Shown here in pieces: positions 17,114 through 26,315 of a stretch of 64,000 nucleotides of DNA (position 1 is its first letter; each line of letters opens with the position of its first letter). The stretch covers positions 2,666,001 through 2,730,000 of the forward strand of contig NZ_CP014571.1 of NCBI RefSeq assembly GCF_017357425.1, in the 5' to 3' direction. Made by a program: the position numbers and the translations under genes. Source of the stretch: Arthrobacter sp. D5-1. GTDB taxonomy: Bacteria > Actinomycetota > Actinomycetes > Actinomycetales > Micrococcaceae. Under the pieces are notes generated by a model. That model was not told where the DNA came from and made no database searches. It worked only from the letters and a program-made list of their open reading frames with translations.

Positions 17114-17916
17114 CAGCTCTTCCTCAACGTCAGGATCTGTTCGGCCCTGCCGAACGGCCCATTGATGTCGTGCAGCACCGTGGACGTCAGGCCGATGCCG
17201 TCCGCTCCGAACGAGACTTTGTTGTCCAGGCCCAGCCATTCACCGGACGGCGCCCGGTACATGTGTATCTGGAGGTCAACGTTGGGAAAAATGTAGCTGT
17301 TTTCGCCGGGAGGGACCCTGGCTGCGATGCCGTTGGCGGTATCCACCAGACCCATCAACCGTGCAAGATCCGAGCTGTCGTCATGGTCGGTCAGAGGAAG
17401 CGGGGTGCGGATCCACACCTTGCCTGATCCAGGCCGGTGGCCCTCCGCCAAGCGCATTTCCAAGGAACGGATATAGCCGCCAGGCCACACACTTGCACCC
17501 TCCCACGGCTTGCATTCGTCTGGGGCCGGCATGGGCTCGTCCTCAACTGCGGCTACCGCGCTGGTGTCGCTGGTCACCATGCGCCATGCAGCGGCACGGA
17601 TGGCTACACGGCCTCCAGCGGAGAGCTCGGCTTGGATGAGCTCGATGGTCCGGCCCGGCCGCAGCGTTGAGGTGGTGACCTGGAACTCGCCGCCGGGAAT
17701 CAGCCCCAGGATTTCATAACTGATCCGCGCCATACGGACATCGTCCCGGGGCTCATGCCTGGCAAGGGCGTCGGCCATGATGCCCGACGCCGGGGCCATA
17801 TGTTGCTCATGCGGATTCCACGCACCTTGGGCATGGATGGTGGACCTGTAACGGCCCTGACCCAACGATTCGTAGTAGAAATCGCCATCCGCCAGTTCCG
17901 GTAATGCAGTAGTCAA
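17113..17916 (-). CDS. Thioesterase-superfamily protein (acyl-CoA thioesterase-like, 4HBT_3 type)
   Basis: A 267-residue double-hotdog-type protein. Two repeats of the fold are suggested by RMARISYEILGLIPGG and LQIHMYRAPSGEWLGLDNKV. Features such as RPGRTIELIQAEL and GLTSTVLHDINGPFGRAEQ are typical of tandem-hotdog acyl-CoA thioesterases. The substrate is unknown. It is translationally coupled to the lipoate-ligase-family gene that follows, so a role in handling a short or medium acyl chain near lipoylation is an attractive but unproven idea. It starts at ATG 17916. Confidence 0.75.
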   Translation of the reverse strand: MTTALPELADGDFYYESLGQGRYRSTIHAQGAWNPHEQHMAPASGIMADALARHEPRDDVRMARISYEILGLIPGGEFQVTTSTLRPGRTIELIQAELSAGGRVAIRAAAWRMVTSDTSAVAAVEDEPMPAPDECKPWEGASVWPGGYIRSLEMRLAEGHRPGSGKVWIRTPLPLTDHDDSSDLARLMGLVDTANGIAARVPPGENSYIFPNVDLQIHMYRAPSGEWLGLDNKVSFGADGIGLTSTVLHDINGPFGRAEQILTLRKS

Positions 17917-17947
17917 CCTAAGCCTTTCGCCGATCCAGCAGTAGAAC

Positions 17948-18436
17948 TCAGACCACTGTATCCGCTGATTTGGCCGCAGAACGACGCTTGCGGGCCACCA
18001 CTACCCAGACGATGACGGCGGCCAATACCGCAACCCCCAGCCCGGCTCCCACAGGCGATGCCGCCGCAACCGCAAGCCAGGCTTCCAAGGCTGCCAGCCC
18101 GATGGTGGCATACAGCAACGCCCACATGAGCGAACCGGCAATTGCTGCGGGCAGGTATCTGCGAAGCGGCATGCGGGCAGCACCTGCTGCAAGGTTGATG
18201 GCCGTCTGCAGGCCAATGGTCAGGAAGGAAAGTACGACGGCGTACGGCCCCCAGCGCTGGATGAGGACTTGCGCGCGGGCTGCTTTGGGACGCTCCAGGG
18301 ATCTACCGAAACGGGTGTGGGCGAACCCGGCCACGGCACCGCGTCCGATCCAGTACGTGACGTTGACGCGGATCATGACAATAGCGAAGAGCGCCGCGAG
18401 GGCGACGCCGAAGGGCAAACTCATGATCTGATCCAC
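17948..18436 (-). CDS. DedA/VTT-like membrane protein
   Basis: A 162-residue protein (150 if it starts at ATG 18424 instead of GTG 18436) with about four hydrophobic segments. The segment RWGPYAVVLSFLTIGLQT followed by AGAARMPLRRYLPA resembles the conserved part of the DedA/SNARE-associated VTT domain, which carries lipid flippase or membrane-homeostasis functions. It is shorter than typical DedA proteins of about 200 residues. A near-consensus iron box (18441–18456) abuts the start codon, so it may be under iron control by a DtxR/IdeR-type repressor. The C-terminus is basic. Confidence 0.6.
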   Translation of the reverse strand: MDQIMSLPFGVALAALFAIVMIRVNVTYWIGRGAVAGFAHTRFGRSLERPKAARAQVLIQRWGPYAVVLSFLTIGLQTAINLAAGAARMPLRRYLPAAIAGSLMWALLYATIGLAALEAWLAVAAASPVGAGLGVAVLAAVIVWVVVARKRRSAAKSADTVV

Positions 18437-18440
18437 TCGA

Positions 18441-18456
18441 CTTAGGCTACCCTAAG
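18441..18456. promoter_or_regulatory. Iron-box-like (DtxR/IdeR) operator
   Basis: The dyad CTTAGGCTACCCTAAG has 6-bp perfect arms and matches 13 of 14 bases of the inner iron-box consensus TTAGGCTAACCTAA. It lies immediately upstream of the DedA-like gene and 60 bases from the divergent gene at 18517. Confidence 0.6.
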
Positions 18457-18516
18457 CAACGTCGCATTATGGATTCGGTCCGACCGACGGGGCGCAGTGA
18501 ACCCTAGGATGAGTCC

Positions 18517-19488
18517 ATGGATCTCCGCGATGCCGCCCAAGAGCTGTACGCCGTGCCGCCCAAAGACTTCACCGCTGAACGAACCGCCTTGGCCCGCAAA
18601 GCCAAGGATGATGGAGAAAAGGACCTGGCCAAGGAGATCGCCGGCCTGCCCAAACCCGCCGCCGGCGCCTGGGCCATCAACATGCTGTCCGTTCACAAGC
18701 CTGAGGTAATTGACGGCGTCGTGCGTTTTGGCGTTGCTCTCAGAACCGCCCAGGAGGACGGAGACGCAGAAGCGTTTCGTGAGCTCGGACAGCAGCGGCA
18801 GGGGCAGCTGACCTCGGCCGTGCATGCCGCAAAGGAACTTGCCACCGAGCTGGGGACGCCCCTCAGTGCCGCGGCAGCAGCCGACGTGGAACAAACGCTC
18901 CGGGCCGCCATGGCCGACGTCGGCGCGGCCGCCGCCGTCGGCACAGGCCGGCTGGTGCGGGGACTCAGCGGCAGCGGCTTTGAGGCAGTGGACCTCACAG
19001 ATGCGGTGGCTGCGGCCGCACCCGGGGACCTTGTTGTCCCCGAACATGAGGTCGCATCGAAACCGGCAGCACAGAAGGAACCCGCGTCCCGTACCAAAGA
19101 GTCACCCCCTCCCCAGGCCGCGGCGCCCGGGAAAAAGCCGCCGCAGGAAGAAGCCACCTCGCTGGCGGATCGCCGGGCAGCCAAGCAACGGGCAGCGTTG
19201 AAGGACGCGCAAAAAGAGTTCGACGCCGCAGACCAGGAAGCCGCGGAGGCCGAGGCAACGGCATCCTCAGCCTGGGATGTCGTCAACGAACTCTCGGCCC
19301 GTCGAACACGCCTCAAGTCCGAGATTGAGGATGCCAAAAAGCGCCTGTCCTCGCTCGAAGCAGAACTTATTGGCCTGACCAGGGACGCTGATGCTGCGGA
19401 ATCCCTGAAGAAACGTTCCGTCAGGGAGGCTACCCAAAAACGACGCGCTGCTGACCAAGCCCAGCGGCGCGTGGACCGGCTGGGCTAG
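18517..19488 (+). CDS. Conserved hypothetical protein with C-terminal coiled coil
   Basis: A 323-residue protein, rich in Ala, Glu, Lys and Gln. The first 150 residues are helical and include PKPAAGAWAINML and RQGQLTSAVHAAKELA. A Pro/Lys-rich linker (about 175–210) follows. The last 110 residues are a strong coiled coil (ADRRAAKQRAALKDAQKEF onward, with heptad-like Ala/Leu spacing). There is no signal peptide or transmembrane segment, so it is probably cytoplasmic and oligomeric. I do not recognise a function. It is divergent from the DedA-like gene and may share the iron-box region; its stop abuts the convergent Rieske oxidoreductase gene with a four-base overlap. Confidence 0.7.
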   Translation: MDLRDAAQELYAVPPKDFTAERTALARKAKDDGEKDLAKEIAGLPKPAAGAWAINMLSVHKPEVIDGVVRFGVALRTAQEDGDAEAFRELGQQRQGQLTSAVHAAKELATELGTPLSAAAAADVEQTLRAAMADVGAAAAVGTGRLVRGLSGSGFEAVDLTDAVAAAAPGDLVVPEHEVASKPAAQKEPASRTKESPPPQAAAPGKKPPQEEATSLADRRAAKQRAALKDAQKEFDAADQEAAEAEATASSAWDVVNELSARRTRLKSEIEDAKKRLSSLEAELIGLTRDADAAESLKKRSVREATQKRRAADQAQRRVDRLG

Positions 19489-20987
19489 TTCTCTTTCTTA
19501 CCGACCGACTTTTCCAGGGGACGGGTGGCGGGCCCCTCCAAGTACTGGCCCTCTGGTGTGAAGCGGGAGCCGTGCAGCGGACAATCCCAGGACTTCTCGG
19601 CATCGTTCCAGCTCAGGAGGCCGCCCAGGTGCGTGCACGTGGCGGAGACCTTGCAGACTTTCCCTTCCACAGTGGACACGGCCGCTGGCTCACCCTTGTA
19701 CAACCCCACGACGCCTGTCCCCTCCGGTGGGCGGGTCTCGTCGGTGATCTCGGGGTTTTTCCTGACCTTGGCTTTGTCCTCGATCATCCGGCGGGCAACG
19801 TCCGCATTGTGCCGGACACCCTCAACCGCGCCTTTCGGCGAGGTGACGCGATGATGGATGACGGTGGCCCAATCGGACTGGCCTCCCAGAATGTCCGAGG
19901 TGATGGACAGTGCTGCCGCCACCCCGTTGCTCATCCCCCATTTGTTATAGCCCGTGCCGAAAAAAATCCGTCCCTGTCCGCGGGGAAGTTTGCCAAAGAA
20001 GGGCATGAGATTGGTGGCCCGGTAGTCCTGGGCAGACCAGGTGTGGGTGACTTCAGCGCCAGGGTAATGCTTTGTTGCCCATCCGAGCAGGTCATCCAGG
20101 TGCGACTGCGGCGACGCGGCCCGGCCGCCCGCATGCCCGTAGCCGCCCACCAGGAGCAATTCGCCCTCGGGAGAGGGTTGAGTGCGTTGGGACCGGGTGG
20201 GTGAATCGATGGACAGATACATGCCCTGAGGTATGTCTCCCGGTATCTTCAGCGCCGCTGCATAGGACCGGTTGGGCTCAAGCTTGGCAAAGTACAGGCC
20301 ACGATCCAGGATCGGAGTCCCTGTAGCCAGCACCACGGTGTCCGCTGTGAAGGTACCCTTCTGCGTGGAGACTTCCAAGGGCTGCTCCGAACTTACGTTC
20401 CGAACCTGCAGATCCTCGACGATCATGCCGCCATGCCTGCGAAGGTCCCTTGCAAGGGTTTCCAGCACGTCCATGGGGTTGATCTGGATCTGGTTTTCGA
20501 GCTCCAGCGCTTCCACTACGGGGAACGGCAGGCCGGCATCACGGCTGAAGTGGACGTTCAAACCTGCGTCCCGTGAAACTGCAGCCTCTTTGCGAAGCCG
20601 CTGGCCGCCGTCGTCCGTGGTTGCGAACGTCACCGCAGTGCGGCGCTGGAACGGAGTGCCCTGCTGCTCCATGTACTGCGTCAGCCAGGCTTGGCCGGAC
20701 TTGTTGGCCTCCACGTAGGCCTGCACCACTTTCAGGGGGTACTGGCCACGCAAAGCGGACAGTACACCGCCTTGCAAGAGGCTCAGTTTCCCTGTGGTGT
20801 TGCCGGTGGTCACGGCACCCAGCGTTCTGGCCTCGAAAACCACCACACGCTGGCCTGACCGTGACAACAGCAAGGCCGTCACCATCCCAGTGAGCCCGGC
20901 GCCTACCACTATGGTGTCGAAGTGCTTTTCCTCAGGGATGTGGTCGGAGGTGAAGCGCATCTCCCGGTCCAACCAGAGCGATTTCAT
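19485..20987 (-). CDS. FAD-dependent oxidoreductase with C-terminal Rieske [2Fe-2S] domain
   Basis: A 500-residue fusion. Residues about 20–380 form a DadA/glycine-oxidase-type FAD domain with TIVVGAGLTGMVTALLLSR and a later LATGTPIL segment. Residues about 410–490 form a Rieske domain with the cluster ligands CTHLGG and CPLHGSRF (Cys-X-His and Cys-X2-His). This architecture is common in soil bacteria. It would pass electrons from an amine or other donor to an acceptor through the iron–sulfur cluster, but no substrate has been assigned to my knowledge. It is a single gene, convergent with the coiled-coil protein. Confidence 0.88.
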   Translation of the reverse strand: MKSLWLDREMRFTSDHIPEEKHFDTIVVGAGLTGMVTALLLSRSGQRVVVFEARTLGAVTTGNTTGKLSLLQGGVLSALRGQYPLKVVQAYVEANKSGQAWLTQYMEQQGTPFQRRTAVTFATTDDGGQRLRKEAAVSRDAGLNVHFSRDAGLPFPVVEALELENQIQINPMDVLETLARDLRRHGGMIVEDLQVRNVSSEQPLEVSTQKGTFTADTVVLATGTPILDRGLYFAKLEPNRSYAAALKIPGDIPQGMYLSIDSPTRSQRTQPSPEGELLLVGGYGHAGGRAASPQSHLDDLLGWATKHYPGAEVTHTWSAQDYRATNLMPFFGKLPRGQGRIFFGTGYNKWGMSNGVAAALSITSDILGGQSDWATVIHHRVTSPKGAVEGVRHNADVARRMIEDKAKVRKNPEITDETRPPEGTGVVGLYKGEPAAVSTVEGKVCKVSATCTHLGGLLSWNDAEKSWDCPLHGSRFTPEGQYLEGPATRPLEKSVGKKEN

Positions 20988-21054
20988 CGATCAGCCTGCC
21001 TCTCACCTCAATGGCATGTGGTGAGGGAAACGCTAGGCGGGTCGCTGGTGCTTA

Positions 21055-21546
21055 TCAAGGGGTGGCGGTGCCTGCCGCCAATGCCGCAGCGTGCCGAAGC
21101 TCGGGGTCCGGATCTGCAGCCCACCGCTCCAGGACGCGTTCGGCGCGTTCCTTCGCGAGTCCCTCCAGCCGTGCCACCAACGGCCTCACAACGTCTGAGG
21201 CCAGGGGATCCACCAACTCCCGGGTCCCGGCTTGCCTGATGAAACCTTCAATACGGGTCAGGTCAGTGTTGACCAGGATGCCTGCTTTGGTCTGCAGCAG
21301 AACCACTGCGGCGAGACGCCGTTCGAAGACGGGCTCCGCGTAGAGCTCCGAACTCAAGGCGGTGACGTCGTCATGGTCCAGGTTCTTGTACCGCTTCAGC
21401 GTATCCCTCACCGTTCCCCGCACGGCACCCACGGACGCGCCATACACCTTCAGGGCCCCACCCAGACGTTCACTGGCTTCAGCAGCTTTCTCCCAGGTGG
21501 ATTCCATCTGCAGGGTGTGGTCCACGAATTCACCGGCTTCACTCAC
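21055..21546 (-). CDS. Short AlkD-like (DNA alkylation repair, HEAT-like) protein
   Basis: A 163-residue helical protein that follows the N-terminal two thirds of AlkD-type DNA glycosylases: LYAEPVFERRLAAVVLL (the E-R-..-A core helix), ELVDPLASDVVRPL and LERWAADPDPELRHAAAL, which ends where AlkD normally reads W..R.A. AlkD proteins are around 230 residues, so the C-terminal repeats are missing, and the aromatic residues before the VD motif are replaced by TRELVD. It ends with tandem TGA TAA stops. It could be a degenerate or specialised non-catalytic DNA-binding HEAT protein. It is divergent from the YhcG nuclease with a 60-base gap. Confidence 0.6.
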   Translation of the reverse strand: MSEAGEFVDHTLQMESTWEKAAEASERLGGALKVYGASVGAVRGTVRDTLKRYKNLDHDDVTALSSELYAEPVFERRLAAVVLLQTKAGILVNTDLTRIEGFIRQAGTRELVDPLASDVVRPLVARLEGLAKERAERVLERWAADPDPELRHAAALAAGTATP

Positions 21547-21606
21547 CTGCCTATTTTGTCAGGGCCTCCCCCTAGCGTGACAACAACAGCAACCGACAGG
21601 AGCACC

Positions 21607-22695
21607 ATGCCGTCCCAAGAGCTCGCCAACGAAGCATCATTTCCGGGTGTCCCGGCCGCTTCGTCCATGCCCGACTGGTACCCCACCTTGCTCAACACTG
21701 TGGCGAAGGAAGTCCGCGTGGGCAGGACCCGGGCCATGGCAGCGGCCAACAGCGAGTTGTTGAATTCCTACTGGAGCATCGGCCTGCAGCTCGCCGAACG
21801 TGAATCCGAGCAGGGTTGGGGCGCCAAAGTGGTCACCCGTTTGTCTGCCGACATCAGGACCCGCTTCCCGGAAGCGAAAGGCTTCTCCCCCAGAAACCTC
21901 CGTTACATGAAGAGCTTCGCCCAGGCTTGGCCCGACTTCCCAATGTTGCAAGAGCCGCTTGCAACATTGCCCTGGTACCACCAGATCGCACTGCTGGAAA
22001 AACTCGACGACGCCGCCACGCGGCTCTGGTACGCAGCGGCAGCTGCCCAGCACGGCTGGTCCCGCAACGTGTTGACGCATCAGATTTCAACCCGCTTGCA
22101 CGAGCGCTCGGGGCAGGCCATCACCAACTTTGCCTCCACGATGGTCCCCGCAGATTCGGACCTGGCGCAGCAGGCGACCAAGGATCCCTACGTCTTCGAC
22201 TTTCTGTCCATGAGTGATCGGCACACCGAACGGGACCTGGAGCTGCAGTTGGTGAAACATGTGGAGAAATTCCTGTTGGAGCTGGGCCAAGGGTTCGCTT
22301 TTGTAGGTGAGCAGGTGCGCTTGGAGATCGCCGGCGACGAGTTCTTCGCGGACCTCCTCTTCTACCACCTGAAGCTGCGCTGCTACATGGTGATCGAACT
22401 CAAGGCCGTGAAGTTCGAACCCGGGTTCCTCGGGCAGCTGGGGATGTACATGGCAGCAGTGGACGACCTCATGGCACACCCGGACGACAAGCCAACTATC
22501 GGATTACTGCTGTGCAAGGAGAAAAACAGCGTGGTGGCCGAGTACGCATTGCGTGGGTTCAACGCTCCCGTGGGCATTGCGGAGTGGAAGACATCCCTCG
22601 CGGACTCACTCCCCGACGAGTTGGTGGCGAGCCTGCCGAGCATCGAAATCCTGGAGGCAGAGCTGGCGAGTGAAGCTGCGCGGTTGCAGGGGTAG
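21607..22695 (+). CDS. YhcG/DUF1016-family PD-(D/E)XK nuclease-like protein
   Basis: A 362-residue protein with the two-part layout of this family. The N-terminal domain (about 25–170) includes LLNSYWSIGLQLAERE, GFSPRNLRYMKSFAQAWP and LPWYHQIALLEKLDD. The C-terminal PDDEXK nuclease domain (about 180–345) includes GFAFVGEQVRLEIAGDEFF, DLLFYHLKLRCYMVIELKA (the D...ExK core) and QLGMYMAAVDD. It starts at ATG 21607 after CAGGAG. Family members are often carried beside restriction and other defence genes, but the biological role is not settled. Here the only neighbour of note is the divergent AlkD-like gene. Confidence 0.88.
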   Translation: MPSQELANEASFPGVPAASSMPDWYPTLLNTVAKEVRVGRTRAMAAANSELLNSYWSIGLQLAERESEQGWGAKVVTRLSADIRTRFPEAKGFSPRNLRYMKSFAQAWPDFPMLQEPLATLPWYHQIALLEKLDDAATRLWYAAAAAQHGWSRNVLTHQISTRLHERSGQAITNFASTMVPADSDLAQQATKDPYVFDFLSMSDRHTERDLELQLVKHVEKFLLELGQGFAFVGEQVRLEIAGDEFFADLLFYHLKLRCYMVIELKAVKFEPGFLGQLGMYMAAVDDLMAHPDDKPTIGLLLCKEKNSVVAEYALRGFNAPVGIAEWKTSLADSLPDELVASLPSIEILEAELASEAARLQG

Positions 22696-22713
22696 GTTCC
22701 AGCGTGCCGCAGC

Positions 22714-23688
22714 TTAGACGTTGTCCTTGAACCAGGCCAGGGTGTCGTTCCATGCTGCTGTAGCTTGGGCCTCCACGTAGCGCTCACCGGTGTCGTTGTG
22801 GAACGCATGGTCTACTCCGGGGTAGACCTTGAGTTGGTGCTTGACCGTCGTGGCGTCCAAGGCTTCCTGGAGTTGGGGCATAGCGCCGGTGATGCGTGCG
22901 TCGTTCTCGGCATAGACGCCAAAGACTGCCGGCTTGATGGCGGAGACTTTGGCCAGATCAGGGGCTGGACCGTAGAACGCTGAGGTGGCTTTTAGACCTT
23001 GGATCTCGGTGCTCGCCTGCCACGTGATGCCGCCGCCGAAGCAGAAGCCAATCATGGCGATGCGGCCCTCTTCGACGAAGTCCTGGCCGTTGAGGTAATC
23101 GAAGGCAGCTTTGAAGTCGCCCACGTGGCGTGCGGCGCCCGCCTGCGTCAGGGCTCCCGGAACGGCGTCGGGATCCATGGTCGCCGTTCCGCCTTCCCTG
23201 CTGAGGAGGTCCAGGGCCAGCGCCACGTAGCCTTCCTTGGCGAAGCGACGGGCAACGTCCTGGATATGCGGGGTGAGGCCGCGGTTTTCGTGGCAGATCA
23301 ACACGGCGGGACCAGGTTGGCCGCCCTCGGGCCTTGCGAGGTAACCGCTGATTTCGGTCCCGTTGGAGTCGAACTTCACGGTGGCCGATGTCAGACCTGC
23401 CGCGCCCTCCGGAACGGACAGTGGGCTCTTGGCATTGGGGACGGCGGTGGTGGCTGGCCCTTGAGATCCTGCCATGGTTGTTGGCGATGGCGTGGGCATC
23501 GGATCCGTGGTTCGCGGTACCTCCTCAGGCGCGCAGCCCACCAAGGTCATGGCCGCCGCAGCCGCCGTCATGCTGCCCATGATGAACGCCACCCGCCGGG
23601 TGAAGGTCACATGCGACATATCCCCCGACCGGTAGTCATCGTAGAACTCTTCGATCAAGTACTTTTCGAACTTCCCCAGCTGCACCAT
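22714..23688 (-). CDS. Dienelactone hydrolase-family lipoprotein
   Basis: A 324-residue alpha/beta hydrolase. The catalytic set is visible: Cys nucleophile in GFCFGGG, Asp in AENDARI and His in DHAFHND, plus the conserved Glu in ICHENRGL. The N-terminus is unusual: about 28 mostly charged residues (FEKYLIEEFYDDYRSGD) precede a twin-arginine-like TRRVAF, a hydrophobic stretch and a lipobox ending at Cys52 (TLVGC). The protein is probably exported, perhaps by Tat, and lipid-anchored. The start is ATG 23688 after GGGAGG. Related proteins with the same extension occur widely; the substrate is unknown. It converges with the YhcG gene. Confidence 0.85.
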   Translation of the reverse strand: MVQLGKFEKYLIEEFYDDYRSGDMSHVTFTRRVAFIMGSMTAAAAAMTLVGCAPEEVPRTTDPMPTPSPTTMAGSQGPATTAVPNAKSPLSVPEGAAGLTSATVKFDSNGTEISGYLARPEGGQPGPAVLICHENRGLTPHIQDVARRFAKEGYVALALDLLSREGGTATMDPDAVPGALTQAGAARHVGDFKAAFDYLNGQDFVEEGRIAMIGFCFGGGITWQASTEIQGLKATSAFYGPAPDLAKVSAIKPAVFGVYAENDARITGAMPQLQEALDATTVKHQLKVYPGVDHAFHNDTGERYVEAQATAAWNDTLAWFKDNV

Positions 23689-23813
23689 GGCGAACCTCCC
23701 GACGATGATGATGATCTTCCCCTGATGTAAAGACGCGGACAAGGCTGGGATGGTTCAGAGCCGCCTGACCGAAAGCGCCTAATAATGTCGGTACCCCCTG
23801 CGAGAGTAGGGAC

Positions 23814-25154
23814 ATGAAGCAGATCCGGGACGGGCAAGCGAGGGCGGCGGTCTCTGCTGTGCCTATTCCAGCTCTGTCTCGAGGGGTGGCTCAGGCCGGC
23901 AGTTCAGTTCAGCCCAGCACTGTCAGCGGTGACCTGATCGATCAGTTGCGGGTGTTGGAGGAAATGAAGTCAGCCATCTCCGGTTTGCAGGCGCAGATTG
24001 CTGTGGCGTTTGATCTGGCGCAGCGGGCTGAACAGGCCGAGGCCGGAGTCCCTGCGGCGGAGCGTGGCAAGGGTGTGGGTGCGCAGGTGGCGTTGGCGCG
24101 GCGGGAATCACCGAACCGGGGCTCGAGGTTGTTGGGCCTTGCCAAGGCCCTGGTGATGGAGATGCCACACACGCTGGCGGCGTTGAACAAGGGCCTGTTG
24201 AACGAGTGGCGGGCCACACTGCTGGTGAAGGAAACAGCCTGCCTCAGTGTTGAGGACCGGGCCGCGGTGGATGAGGAACTCGCTCCCGATGCCGGGACTT
24301 TCGAGGGTTTCGGTGACCGGGCCCTGGTCGCTGCCGTGAAGGCCGCCGCGTACCGGCGCGATCCTCGGTCGGTGGCGCAGCGGGCCAGCCACGCCGCGAG
24401 CGAACGGATGGTGAGTCTGCGCCCGGCACCGGACACCATGACGTACCTGACCGCGCTGCTCCCGGTCGCCCAAGGGGTGGCGGTGTATGCGGCGTTGACC
24501 CGGTCCGCTGATGCTGCCCGTTCCAGTGGGGATCCCCGGGGCCGTGGGCAGGTCATGGCCGACACCCTGGTCGAACGTGTCACCGGCACCCGGGCTGGGT
24601 TTACGGGCATCAACCTGGACCTCGTCATGACCGACCGCACCCTCTTTCAGGGAGACAGCGAACCGGCCAGGCTGCAGGGCTACGGCATCGTCCCCGCGGA
24701 ATGGGCCAGAACCCTGATCGGCGCTGAAGAGACACACGGCCGGGGCGGGACGAAAGCCGCGACAGGGCAGGGTCAGGACTTCGCGGTCTGGGTCCGGCGG
24801 CTCTACACCGCGCCCGGCAGCGGGGAACTGCTGGCCATGGACTCCAAAGCCCGGCTCTTCCCACACCGACACCGGCGATTCATCCAAACCCGGGACCATA
24901 CCTGCCGCACCCCGTACTGCGACGCGCCCATCCGGCACATCGACCACATCGTGCCCTGGCACTCCGGCGGAACCACCACCCTGGACAACGCCGCAGGGCT
25001 CTGCGAAGCGTGCAACCACACCAAGGAAAACCCCGGCTGGAACGCCACACCCCTGCCCGCAGACACCCACACCCTGCACATCAGCACACCCACCGGACAC
25101 ACCTACCACTCCAAAGCCCCACCACTCCCCGGACACCGACCCTCCAGAACATGA
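23814..25154 (+). CDS. DUF222 / HNH endonuclease-domain protein (13E12-type)
   Basis: A 446-residue protein with an N-terminal DUF222 domain (about 30–330) and a C-terminal HNH nuclease motif near 360–410. The zinc-binding CxxxxC and later CxxC frame [12 protein letters not shown] and [18 protein letters not shown], which gives the HH…N…H metal-finger pattern. Many paralogues of this type occur in each Arthrobacter and Mycobacterium genome, behaving like a repeat family, and no biological role is established. Its predicted helices and nuclease domain suggest DNA cleavage. It starts at ATG 23814 behind an AGGGAC motif and ends before a terminator shared with nrdF. Confidence 0.88.
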   Translation: MKQIRDGQARAAVSAVPIPALSRGVAQAGSSVQPSTVSGDLIDQLRVLEEMKSAISGLQAQIAVAFDLAQRAEQAEAGVPAAERGKGVGAQVALARRESPNRGSRLLGLAKALVMEMPHTLAALNKGLLNEWRATLLVKETACLSVEDRAAVDEELAPDAGTFEGFGDRALVAAVKAAAYRRDPRSVAQRASHAASERMVSLRPAPDTMTYLTALLPVAQGVAVYAALTRSADAARSSGDPRGRGQVMADTLVERVTGTRAGFTGINLDLVMTDRTLFQGDSEPARLQGYGIVPAEWARTLIGAEETHGRGGTKAATGQGQDFAVWVRRLYTAPGSGELLAMDSKARLFPHRHRRFIQTRDHTCRTPYCDAPIRHIDHIVPWHSGGTTTLDNAAGLCEACNHTKENPGWNATPLPADTHTLHISTPTGHTYHSKAPPLPGHRPSRT

Positions 25155-25169
25155 TCCAGACACAAGAAA

Positions 25170-25197
25170 GGCGGACAGCGATTGCTCGCTGCCCGCC
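25170..25197. terminator. Terminator hairpin between the HNH gene and nrdF
   Basis: A 12-bp stem with one mismatch (arms 25170–25181 and 25186–25197, loop TTGC) lies between convergent genes. The plus-strand side is followed by an A-rich stretch and the minus-strand side by CTTTCTTGT, so it probably serves both. Confidence 0.75.
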
Positions 25198-25218
25198 CTC
25201 AATAAAAACAACTGCTGC

Positions 25219-26202
<984 letters not shown>

Positions 26203-26232
26203 TTAAAGCGATGGTTTTCTTGAGATAAGCCT

Positions 26233-26260
26233 ACGACGGCGGGTGGAAACCCGCCGTCGT
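26233..26260 (-). terminator. Hairpin between nrdE and nrdF
   Basis: A perfect 12-bp stem (arms 26233–26244 and 26249–26260, GGAA-type loop) lies in the gap between co-directional nrdE and nrdF. No U-tract follows, so it could be a partial terminator, an RNA-processing site or a stability element. Confidence 0.6.
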
Positions 26261-26315
26261 ACTCTTTAGTTTTGAGTGCAGCCGGGGCCGCAACTAATCA
26301 ACCGATAAAGGCTGA

